Positions 50,110 to 56,971 of a DNA stretch of 64,000 nt are shown in pieces. The notes under the pieces are model-generated. The model was not told the origin of the DNA. It was given only the letters and a program-made list of their open reading frames with translations, and made no database searches. Within the stretch, counting starts at the first letter, position 1, and every line of letters begins with the position of its first letter. The DNA comes from Ramlibacter rhizophilus (GTDB taxonomy: Bacteria; Pseudomonadota; Gammaproteobacteria; Burkholderiales; Burkholderiaceae_C). The translations under genes and the position numbers were made by a program. Where the stretch lies: the NCBI RefSeq assembly GCF_004681965.1, contig NZ_SMLL01000009.1, positions 160,698-224,697 on the forward strand, given 5' to 3'.

Positions 50110-50214
50110 GCTCCTTCCCCCTTTGGGGGAAGGCTGGGATGGGGGCCACGCGAGAAGGGGCGGCATCGGCGCACGCAGCCCCCACCCCAGCCCTCCCCCA
50201 GAGGGGGAGGGAGC
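50110..50214. repeat. Paired CTTCCCCCTTTGGGGGAAG element, copy B
   Basis: Arms at 50110-50146 and 50178-50214 are inverted copies of each other, each with an internal hairpin; the whole can fold as one long stem. It is closely similar to copy A at 46558-46655. It lies between the 79-aa Cys-rich gene and the DUF3299-like gene, inside a presumed operon. Confidence 0.75.
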
Positions 50215-50240
50215 AGGATGCGTCCCACTCGCGAACTGGG

Positions 50241-50480
50241 TCAGTGTTCATGCCGCATGCCGCAGTACTTGCCGATGGCCAGGCCCTTGCACGCGGCCAG
50301 CAATTCCCGCTGGCAGGTGTCGTGGCCCTTGCCGGACTCCAGGCAGCGCGCGGCCGCCTCGTGCGCGGCGGCCATGGCGCGGTGGCGCTGGATGTCCTTG
50401 CGCGTGTCCTCGTTCGAGTGCTTGTCCTGGGCCGCCAGGGCGAGCGGCGCGAGCAGCAGGGCGATGAGCAGGTGTTTCAT
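50241..50480 (-). CDS. Secreted 79-aa twin-cysteine protein
   Basis: A 79-aa protein with a clear signal peptide (MKHLLIALLLAPLALAA) and a small helical domain. Its four cysteines are spaced as C47-x8-C56-x7-C64-x8-C73, a twin pattern that can staple a helical hairpin, and it ends with a histidine-rich GMRHEH tail. It is 11 bp downstream of the ABC permease. Possibly a periplasmic metal chaperone; this is inference from spacing and context. Confidence 0.65.
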   Translation of the reverse strand: MKHLLIALLLAPLALAAQDKHSNEDTRKDIQRHRAMAAAHEAAARCLESGKGHDTCQRELLAACKGLAIGKYCGMRHEH

Positions 50481-50491
50481 CCGAAAAGCGT

Positions 50492-51703
50492 TCAGGGGTT
50501 CGATTGCAGCAGCTGGGCGACGTCGGTCCGGTAGGCGCTGGCGGCCGGGATGAGCGCGGCGAGCAGCGCGAGTCCCAGCGCACCCGCCACGACCCACGCT
50601 TCCTGGGGCACCCAGACCCAGGCCGTGACCGGAAGCGAGCGTCCGTCGGCGAGCAGCGAGGCTACCAGAGCCGCCGCCCCATGAGCCGCGAGCAGCCCCA
50701 GTGCGCACGCGGCCACGGCCAGCCACAAGGACTGGCACAGCACCAGTGCCGCCACCCGCATGGGCCGCGCGCCCAGCAGGCGCAGCATGGCCAGGTCGGC
50801 CCGCCGCTCGCGCACGGCGTTCCACAGGGCGATGAAGACCGACAAGGCGGCGCTGGCCAGCAGCACCAGCCCGAAGCCGTGCAGCACCCGCGTGCCCACC
50901 CCCAGCAACTGCAGCAGGCGCGTGACCTCCACGGCCGGCGCGGCCGCCTGCATGGGCGTGCTGCCGTTGACCCAGCGCGGCACGGTGACGGCGGCCAGCG
51001 GCGTGCGATAGCGCACCAGCGCCATCGTGACCTCGCGCTCGGCCTGCAGCAGGCGGCGGTCTTCCGCGTCGGCCGCCGTCGCGTCCTCGTGCACGCGCCA
51101 CACCGATTCCAGCGCGGTGAGCACCAGCCGGTCGGCCACGCAGTGGCAGGGCGCCAGCACGCCGGCCACGGTGTAGGGCGTGTCGCCATGCGCATGGCCG
51201 CCGGACAGGCCGTGCTGGCCGATGAAGCGCTGGCCCGGCGCAAGGCCGGTGGCCTGCGCGACCGCATGCCCCAGCAGCGCCTGCATGGGAGCGAAGGCCG
51301 CCTCGCCCCCCGCCCCGCCGGCGACCCGCAGGCGGTACAGGTCCAGGTACGCCGGCTCGGTGCCCACGATCCGGAAGCCCCGGAAACTGTCGCCGATGGA
51401 CAGCGGAATCACCTGCCCCACCATCGGGTGCCGCGCCAGGGCCTGCACGTCGGCGAGCGGCACGTTGCCGGGCGGCACGTCCAGGTGGAAGACTCCGGAG
51501 AGGATCAGCTGGATCGGGCTGCCCTTGGCGCCGACGACCAGGTCGATGCCGGCCAAGTCGCGCTCGAAGGCGCGATCCACCTGCTCGCCCACCAGCAGCA
51601 CGAAGCCCACCGAGGCGACGCCCAGCGTGAGCAGCAGCAGGTTGAGCACGGCCGCGAGCGGCCGCGACAGCAGGTAGCGCAGCGAGAGGGAGAGCGTGCT
51701 CAC
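50492..51703 (-). CDS. FtsX-type ABC transporter permease
   Basis: A 403-aa permease with the MacB/FtsX layout: one N-terminal helix (about 17-38), a large periplasmic domain, and three C-terminal helices. The periplasmic part holds a His/Cys-rich strip, with His164, His170, His172, Cys186, His187 and Cys188. It starts with GTG at 51703, overlapping the ATPase stop as GTGA. It is linked to secreted metal-binding-like proteins, so it may release or load metal-carrying proteins. Confidence 0.88.
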   Translation of the reverse strand: MSTLSLSLRYLLSRPLAAVLNLLLLTLGVASVGFVLLVGEQVDRAFERDLAGIDLVVGAKGSPIQLILSGVFHLDVPPGNVPLADVQALARHPMVGQVIPLSIGDSFRGFRIVGTEPAYLDLYRLRVAGGAGGEAAFAPMQALLGHAVAQATGLAPGQRFIGQHGLSGGHAHGDTPYTVAGVLAPCHCVADRLVLTALESVWRVHEDATAADAEDRRLLQAEREVTMALVRYRTPLAAVTVPRWVNGSTPMQAAAPAVEVTRLLQLLGVGTRVLHGFGLVLLASAALSVFIALWNAVRERRADLAMLRLLGARPMRVAALVLCQSLWLAVAACALGLLAAHGAAALVASLLADGRSLPVTAWVWVPQEAWVVAGALGLALLAALIPAASAYRTDVAQLLQSNP

Positions 51704-52356
51704 GCCGCGGGCTCCGCAGGCCGGGCAAGCGCCAGCACGCGGGCCTGCGGCCAGGCCTCGCGCACGCGCCGGTCATGGGTGGCGACCACCAGCGTCGCGT
51801 CGCAGCGCTCGCGCGCCTGCGCCAGCGCCGCCAGGGCCGCGGCGGCCGCCTCGTCGTCCAGGCTGGCGGTGGGCTCGTCGGCCAGCAGCACGGCCGGCGT
51901 CATGAGCACCGCGCGGGCCAGGGCCACGCGCTGGGCCTGGCCCACCGACAACTGGCCCGGCCGGCGCGCCGCCAGCGCGTCCACGCCCAGCGAAGCCAGG
52001 GCCGAGCGGATGGCGGCCTCGTCCACGCGCCGCCCCAGCGCGTGGAAGGCAAGGGCCAGGTTGCCCCGCACGTCCAGGGCGTCGCTCAGGTGCAGGCGCT
52101 GCGGCAGGAGCCCCACGTGGCGACCGCGCCAGGCATCCCGCCCGGCCGGGCTCAGCGCCGCGAGGTCCTGCCCGGCCACCAGCAACGCGCCAGCCGAGGG
52201 CAGGCGCAGCCCGGCCACCAGCGAGAGCCAGCTCGACTTGCCGCTGCCCGAGACGCCTTGCAGCAGCAGCAGCCCGCCCTGCGGCAGGTCCAGGTCGGGG
52301 AAGGCCAGCTCGGGCGCCCCCGCATGCCGCAGGCGCAGGCCGCCCGTGCGGATCAC
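51700..52356 (-). CDS. ABC transporter ATP-binding protein (LolD/MacB-like)
   Basis: A 218-aa ATPase with Walker A GVSGSGKSS, Q-loop LLPQRLHL, signature LSVGQAQRVALARA and Walker B VLLADEPTASLD. Partners the FtsX-type permease next to it. Starts with GTG at 52356, which overlaps the msrA stop; there is no separate promoter space, so expression is coupled to msrA. Confidence 0.9.
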   Translation of the reverse strand: MIRTGGLRLRHAGAPELAFPDLDLPQGGLLLLQGVSGSGKSSWLSLVAGLRLPSAGALLVAGQDLAALSPAGRDAWRGRHVGLLPQRLHLSDALDVRGNLALAFHALGRRVDEAAIRSALASLGVDALAARRPGQLSVGQAQRVALARAVLMTPAVLLADEPTASLDDEAAAAALAALAQARERCDATLVVATHDRRVREAWPQARVLALARPAEPAA

Positions 52357-52889
52357 CGCGCCAGTTCCGCGAAGGTCTTGCGGAACTTCGCCACCTTGGG
52401 CGCGGCCACGGCCATGCAGTAGCCCTGGTGCGGGTTCTTCTCGAAAAAGTCCTGGTGGTAGTCCTCGGCCGGCCAGTAGTTGGACAGCGGCTGCACTTCG
52501 GTAACGATGGGCGCGCCGAACAGCTTGTCCTGGCTCATCTCGCGGATCATGTCCTCGGCCACCTGCTGCTGCTCGGGCGTGGTGAAGTAGATGCCGCTGC
52601 GGTATTGCGTGCCCACGTCGTTGCCCTGCCGATTGAGCTGCGTGGGGTCATGGATCACGAAGAAGATCTCCAGCAGCTGCCGGGTGCTGACCTGCTGCGG
52701 GTCGTATTCCAGCTTGACCACCTCGTTGTGGCCGGTGGTCCCCGTGCACACCTGCTCGTAGCTCGGGCGCTCGGCCTGGCCATTGCTGTAGCCGGATTCC
52801 ACGTCGGTCACGCCGCGCACCTTCACGTACACGGCCTCGGTGCACCAGAAGCAACCGCCTCCGAGCACCAGCGTCTGGGACTCGCTCAT
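52353..52889 (-). CDS. msrA: Peptide-methionine (S)-S-oxide reductase MsrA
   Basis: Repairs methionine-S-sulfoxide in proteins. The protein has 178 aa; the nucleophile is Cys13 in GGGCFWCTEAV and the resolving cysteine is Cys158 in HQGYCM. The GTTGHNEVVKLEYDP block is also present as TGTTGHNEVV. Starts at the ATG at 52889, divergent from the DUF218 gene with 72 bp between. Overlap with the ABC ATPase shows it is the first gene of that operon. Confidence 0.96.
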   Translation of the reverse strand: MSESQTLVLGGGCFWCTEAVYVKVRGVTDVESGYSNGQAERPSYEQVCTGTTGHNEVVKLEYDPQQVSTRQLLEIFFVIHDPTQLNRQGNDVGTQYRSGIYFTTPEQQQVAEDMIREMSQDKLFGAPIVTEVQPLSNYWPAEDYHQDFFEKNPHQGYCMAVAAPKVAKFRKTFAELAR

Positions 52890-52961
52890 TCGCACTCTCC
52901 TTCGCGACGACTCGAACCCGCCACTGTAGCCGCGAACCGTGGCGCTACCATTCGCCCCCGT

Positions 52962-53726
52962 ATGGAAGTCGGCGACCTGCGCACTCTCCTGGCCACCCTG
53001 GTCCTGCCCCCGGCCGGGCCGCTGCTGCTCGCCCTGCTGGGCCTGCTGCTGGCCAGCCGCGGACGCCGCTCGGGGCTGGTGCTGGGCCTGGCCGGCCTCG
53101 CGCTGCTGTGGGTCCTGAGCACGCATGCCGTCACGGTGGAACTGGCGCGGCGGCTGCTGCCGCAGGTCGAGCCGGTGGGCCTGGTCGAACTGCGGCGCGC
53201 GGGCGTGGAAGCCGTGGTGGTGCTCGGCGGCGGGGTGATCCCCGAAGCGCGCGAGTACGGCGTGCCGCAGCCCTCGGCCCCCACGCTGGAGCGCCTGCGC
53301 TACGGCGTGCGCCTGGCCCGCAGCGCCCAGCTCCCCCTGGCCTTCAGCGGCGGCATCGGCTGGGCCGGCCGGGCCGTGGCCACGGAGGCCGAAGCCGCGC
53401 GCCTGGCCGCGCGGCAGGACTTCGGCGTGGACATCCGCTGGGTCGAGGGCCAGTCGCGCGACACCCGCGAGAACGCCGAACGGCTGGCACCGTTGCTGCG
53501 GGCCAGCCGCATCCGGCGCATCGCCCTGGTCAGCGACGCCTGGCACCTGCCGCGCGCGACGCTGGAGTTCCAGCGCCAGGGCTTCGAGGTGCTGCCCGCG
53601 CCCACGGGCTTCATCGTCCCGCGCGACCGGGCCTTCGTCGAATGGCTGCCGTCGGCGCACGCCCTGCTGGCGTCGCGGCAGATCCTGCGGGAATTCCTGG
53701 CCTGGCAGCTGGCACGCTGGCGCTGA
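52962..53726 (+). CDS. DUF218 (YdcF/ElyC-like) membrane protein
   Basis: A 254-aa protein with two N-terminal helices (about 13-31 and 38-52) and a DUF218 domain with VVVLGGGV (about 85-92), FSGGIGW and LVSDAWHLPRA motifs. ElyC members act in envelope and polyprenyl-phosphate metabolism, SanA/YdcF in other envelope functions; the exact role here is open. It is divergent from msrA and followed by the tetR-type gene 82 bp later. Confidence 0.85.
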   Translation: MEVGDLRTLLATLVLPPAGPLLLALLGLLLASRGRRSGLVLGLAGLALLWVLSTHAVTVELARRLLPQVEPVGLVELRRAGVEAVVVLGGGVIPEAREYGVPQPSAPTLERLRYGVRLARSAQLPLAFSGGIGWAGRAVATEAEAARLAARQDFGVDIRWVEGQSRDTRENAERLAPLLRASRIRRIALVSDAWHLPRATLEFQRQGFEVLPAPTGFIVPRDRAFVEWLPSAHALLASRQILREFLAWQLARWR

Positions 53727-53777
53727 ATCACTCGTTGCAGTCGCGCGCCTTGCCGGCGCCGGCCATGCCGCACTACA

Positions 53778-53796
53778 TTACTAACCGGTCAGTCAA
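53778..53796. promoter_or_regulatory. Probable TetR operator
   Basis: TTACTAACCGGTCAGTCAA is a near-perfect 19-bp palindrome around CCGG, the kind bound by TetR-family dimers. It ends 12 bp before the TTG start of the tetR gene, so it likely provides autorepression. Confidence 0.75.
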
Positions 53797-53808
53797 CAAC
53801 TCCCCGCC

Positions 53809-54480
53809 TTGCCCGCCACCCCGTCCGAAGCCACCGCCGGCCGCCGCGTCCGGCACAAGCACGCCCGCCCCGGCCAGCTGATCGAGGCGGCCCTGGCGCT
53901 GTTCGTGGAAAAGGGCTACGCCGCCACCCGCGTGGAGGAGATCGCCCAGCGCGCGGGTGTGTCCAAGGGCACGCTCTTCGTGTACTTCCAGTCCAAGGAA
54001 GACCTGTTCCAGGCCGTGGTGCGAGAGAACATCGCCGGCCGATTCGTCGAGTGGAATGAGGAATTCCACGCCTTCCAGGGCAGCAGCGCCGACATGCTGC
54101 GCTACTGCATGCGCTCCTGGTGGGAACGCATCGGCGCCACGCCGGCCTCGGGCATCACCAAGCTGATGCTGTGCGAGGCGCAGAACTTCCCCGAAGCCCT
54201 GGCCTACTACCAGCAGCAGGTGATCGCCCCCGGCAAGGACCTGATCCGCCGCATCCTGGAGCGCGGCATCGCGCGCGGCGAGTTCCAGGTGCCGGACCTC
54301 GACTGCGCCGTCTATGCGGTCATCGCGCCCATGATCTTCCTGCTGCTGAACAAGCACTCCCTGGCCGCCTGCCTGCCCGAGAGCGAGTCCATCGATCCCC
54401 TGCGCTACGTCGATGCGCAGGCCGAAGTCCTGCTGTCCGGCCTGCGCGCCCCCGAAGGGCCGGCGCGGCAGCGCTCCTAG
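53809..54480 (+). CDS. TetR/AcrR-family transcriptional regulator
   Basis: A 223-aa repressor with the TetR helix-turn-helix at about 22-68 (LIEAALALFVEKGYAATRVEEIAQRAGVSKGTLFVYF region) and a helical ligand domain. No ATG is available, so TTG at 53809 is the start; it lies just after the palindromic operator. Next comes the pcm-rhodanese-tolC set, so it may control efflux through the TolC-type channel, but the ligand is unknown. Confidence 0.88.
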   Translation: MPATPSEATAGRRVRHKHARPGQLIEAALALFVEKGYAATRVEEIAQRAGVSKGTLFVYFQSKEDLFQAVVRENIAGRFVEWNEEFHAFQGSSADMLRYCMRSWWERIGATPASGITKLMLCEAQNFPEALAYYQQQVIAPGKDLIRRILERGIARGEFQVPDLDCAVYAVIAPMIFLLLNKHSLAACLPESESIDPLRYVDAQAEVLLSGLRAPEGPARQRS

Positions 54481-54524
54481 AATCGCGGGTTTGTCCTGAT
54501 CGCCACCGGCACCGCATCCACCCC

Positions 54525-55235
54525 ATGACCACGTCCCTGCCCTCGCCATCCGACACCCAGGCGCGCGAACTGGCCCGCTACAACATGATCGAGCAGCAGA
54601 TCCGCCCCTGGGATGTGCTCGACCCGCGCGTGCTGGAACTGCTTTCGCAGGTGCGGCGCGAGGACTTCGTGCCCGAGGCGCACCACGCGCTGGCCTTCGT
54701 GGACATGGAGGTGCCGCTCCTCGGCGGCACCGAGGAGGCCCTGGCCAGCGGCCGCTGCATGCTGGCCCCGCGCGTGGAGGCCCGCATGCTGCAGGACGTG
54801 GACCCGCGCCCCTACGAGAAGGTGCTGGAGGTCGGCGCCGGCTCCGGCCACATGGCCGCGCTCCTGGGGAAGCTCTCGCTCAAGGTGACCACGCTGGAGA
54901 TAGAGCCCGCGCTGGCGGCCATGGCCCGGGACAACCTGGTGCGCGCCGGCATCGGCAACGCGGAGGTGCGCGAGGCCGACGGCTCCCGCGGCCTGCCCGG
55001 GGAAGGACCCTTCGATGTCATCGTGCTCAGTGGCTCGGTGGCCGAGGTGCCGCATGCGCTCATGGAGCAGCTGTCCCAGGGCGGACGCCTCATGGCCATC
55101 GTCGGCGAGGCGCCCATGATGCGCGCCACCCTCATCACCCGCACCGGACCGTCCAGCTTCAGCACCACCCAGCGCTGGGACACGGTGGCGCCGCGCCTGC
55201 GCAACTTCCCCGAGCATTCGCGCTTCCGGTTCTGA
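54525..55235 (+). CDS. Protein-L-isoaspartate O-methyltransferase-like protein
   Basis: A 236-aa Pcm-family SAM methyltransferase. The N-terminal helix MIEQQIRPWDVLD, SAM motif I LEVGAGSGHMAALL (101-114) and TLEIEPALAAMARDNL are visible. It uses MLAPRVEARMLQ where classic Pcm has a TISQP motif, so it may not repair isoaspartate. It sits before the rhodanese gene by 2 bp and upstream of tolC, a frequent betaproteobacterial arrangement. Confidence 0.88.
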   Translation: MTTSLPSPSDTQARELARYNMIEQQIRPWDVLDPRVLELLSQVRREDFVPEAHHALAFVDMEVPLLGGTEEALASGRCMLAPRVEARMLQDVDPRPYEKVLEVGAGSGHMAALLGKLSLKVTTLEIEPALAAMARDNLVRAGIGNAEVREADGSRGLPGEGPFDVIVLSGSVAEVPHALMEQLSQGGRLMAIVGEAPMMRATLITRTGPSSFSTTQRWDTVAPRLRNFPEHSRFRF

Positions 55236-55237
55236 AG

Positions 55238-55576
55238 ATGGTCCCCCAGATCCGCCCCGGACAGCTCGACGACTGGCTCCAGGCCCACGCCGGCCAGCAG
55301 CCGCTGGTGCTGGACGTGCGCGAGCCGCTGGAAGTGCAGCGCGCCAGCGTGCGGCCGCAGGGCTTCGAGCTGCTGCACATCCCCATGAACCAGATCCCGC
55401 AGCGCCTGGCCGAACTCGACCCGGCGCGCCCCGTGGCGTGCCTGTGCCACCACGGCATGCGCAGCCTGCAGGTGGCGATGTTTCTCGCGCGCAACGGATT
55501 CGACGAGGTGGCGAACGTTGCCGGCGGCATCGACGCCTGGACGCTGGAGCGCGACCCGGACGTGCCGCGATACTGA
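55238..55576 (+). CDS. Rhodanese-like sulfurtransferase
   Basis: A 112-aa single rhodanese domain with the active cysteine Cys70 in CLCHHGMRS and LVLDVREPLE early on. Likely carries persulfide sulfur, of GlpE type by size, acceptor unknown. Begins 2 bp after the methyltransferase stop, so the two are surely co-transcribed, and precedes tolC by 34 bp. Confidence 0.92.
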   Translation: MVPQIRPGQLDDWLQAHAGQQPLVLDVREPLEVQRASVRPQGFELLHIPMNQIPQRLAELDPARPVACLCHHGMRSLQVAMFLARNGFDEVANVAGGIDAWTLERDPDVPRY

Positions 55577-55610
55577 CCGGCACGACATAAAAAGTAGCAA
55601 GGACGGAGCG

Positions 55611-56936
55611 ATGAACACCCTGGCGCCCTTCTGCCTGCGATCACTGGCCCTCCTCGGAACGCTGGCCGCAGGCGCAGCGGGCGCCCAGAGCCTGCCCGAG
55701 CTGTACCAGCTCGCCCGCAGCCACGACGCCGCCTTCCAGGCCGCCCGGGCCCAGTACGACGCCAACGTCTTTCGGGCCGACCAGGCCCTCGCCGGCCTCC
55801 TGCCGCAGCTCGGGCTCCAGGGCGTGCTCAATCGCTCGGACTTCGGCAGCAACAACCCCGTGACCGACCGCAGCTTCGGCACCCGCGGGCTCAGCCTCTC
55901 GGCCGCGCAGCCCCTGTACCGCCCCGCCAACGTCGCCACCTGGGAGCAGAGCCGCCGGCAACTGGGCCTGGCCGCCGCGCAGCTGGAGACGGCCAGCCAG
56001 GACCTCATCATCCGCGTGAGCCAGGCCTACTTCGACGTGCTGGCGGCGCAGGACACGTTGCAGTTCGTGCGCGCCCAGAAGGCCGCGGTGAGCGAGCAGC
56101 TCGCCTCGGCCAAGCGCAACTTCGAGGTGGGCACCGCCACCATCACCGACACGCGCGAGGCCCAGGCCCGCTACGACCTGGTGCTGGCGCAGGAGATTGC
56201 CGCCGAGAACGACCTGCGCGTGCGCCGCCTGGCGCTGGACACGCTGGTGGGCCGCAGCGACACGCAGCCCCAGCCCCTGCCCGCACCCGTGGCGGCCACG
56301 CCGCCGCAGCCGGACGACGTGGACGCCTGGGTGCGCATGGCCGAGGACGCCAGCCCCGCCATCGAGCAGGCGCGCCTGAACCTGGAGGTGGCGCGCCTGG
56401 AAACCGAGAAGGCCCGCGCCGGCAACAAGCCCACGCTGGACCTCACGGCCAGCGCCAACCGCACCAACAACGCCGGCGGCACGGTCAACTCGCCCCTGAG
56501 CTCGCGCACGCACAACGGCCAGATCGGCGTCACCTTCAACCTGCCCCTCTTCGCCGGCTTCGCCACGCAGAACCGCATCCGCGAAACCCTGTCCCTGGAA
56601 GACAAGGCCGAAGCCGACCTGGACAACGCCCGCCGCTCGGTGGCCCAGGCCACGCGCACGGCCTACTTCGGCGTGGTCTCGGGCACTGGCCAGGTCCGCG
56701 CCCTGGAAGCCGCCGAGGCCTCCAGCCAGAGCGCCCTGGATGCCAACCGCCTGGGCTACCAGGTAGGCGTGCGCATCAACATCGACGTCCTGAATGCCCA
56801 GAGCCAGCTGTTCCAGACCAAGCGCGACATGGCCGTGGCCCGCTACAACGTGCTCCTCGGCAAGCTGCGGCTGCGGCAGGCGAGCGGGACCTTGACGCCG
56901 GATGACCTGAGGGTGGTGGACGGCACGGGGCGCTGA
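55611..56936 (+). CDS. tolC: TolC-family outer membrane channel protein
   Basis: A 441-aa outer membrane efflux protein with signal peptide (cleavage AGA before QSLPE). Two homologous halves of coiled-coil and strand sequence are visible (FEVGTATITDTREAQARYDL and its later mirror YQVGVRINIDVLNAQSQLF). Forms the exit duct for type I secretion and multidrug pumps. It follows the rhodanese gene by 34 bp and ends facing the unknown paralog pair. Confidence 0.93.
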   Translation: MNTLAPFCLRSLALLGTLAAGAAGAQSLPELYQLARSHDAAFQAARAQYDANVFRADQALAGLLPQLGLQGVLNRSDFGSNNPVTDRSFGTRGLSLSAAQPLYRPANVATWEQSRRQLGLAAAQLETASQDLIIRVSQAYFDVLAAQDTLQFVRAQKAAVSEQLASAKRNFEVGTATITDTREAQARYDLVLAQEIAAENDLRVRRLALDTLVGRSDTQPQPLPAPVAATPPQPDDVDAWVRMAEDASPAIEQARLNLEVARLETEKARAGNKPTLDLTASANRTNNAGGTVNSPLSSRTHNGQIGVTFNLPLFAGFATQNRIRETLSLEDKAEADLDNARRSVAQATRTAYFGVVSGTGQVRALEAAEASSQSALDANRLGYQVGVRINIDVLNAQSQLFQTKRDMAVARYNVLLGKLRLRQASGTLTPDDLRVVDGTGR

Positions 56937-56951
56937 GGCGCACCGGTCGCT

Positions 56952-56968
56952 CGGCGCACCGTGCGCCG
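56952..56968. terminator. Short hairpin between tolC and unknown protein B
   Basis: CGGCGCA and TGCGCCG pair around a 3-nt loop, 16 bp after the tolC stop and 4 bp before the converging gene's stop. No U-run follows; it is a possible two-way terminator only. Confidence 0.3.
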
Positions 56969-56971
56969 TCA

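Noticed and set aside
46826..50467. 1213-codon plus-strand frame opposite the TonB receptor region
   Set aside because: It crosses four minus-strand genes with signal peptides and good starts and has no recognisable domain.
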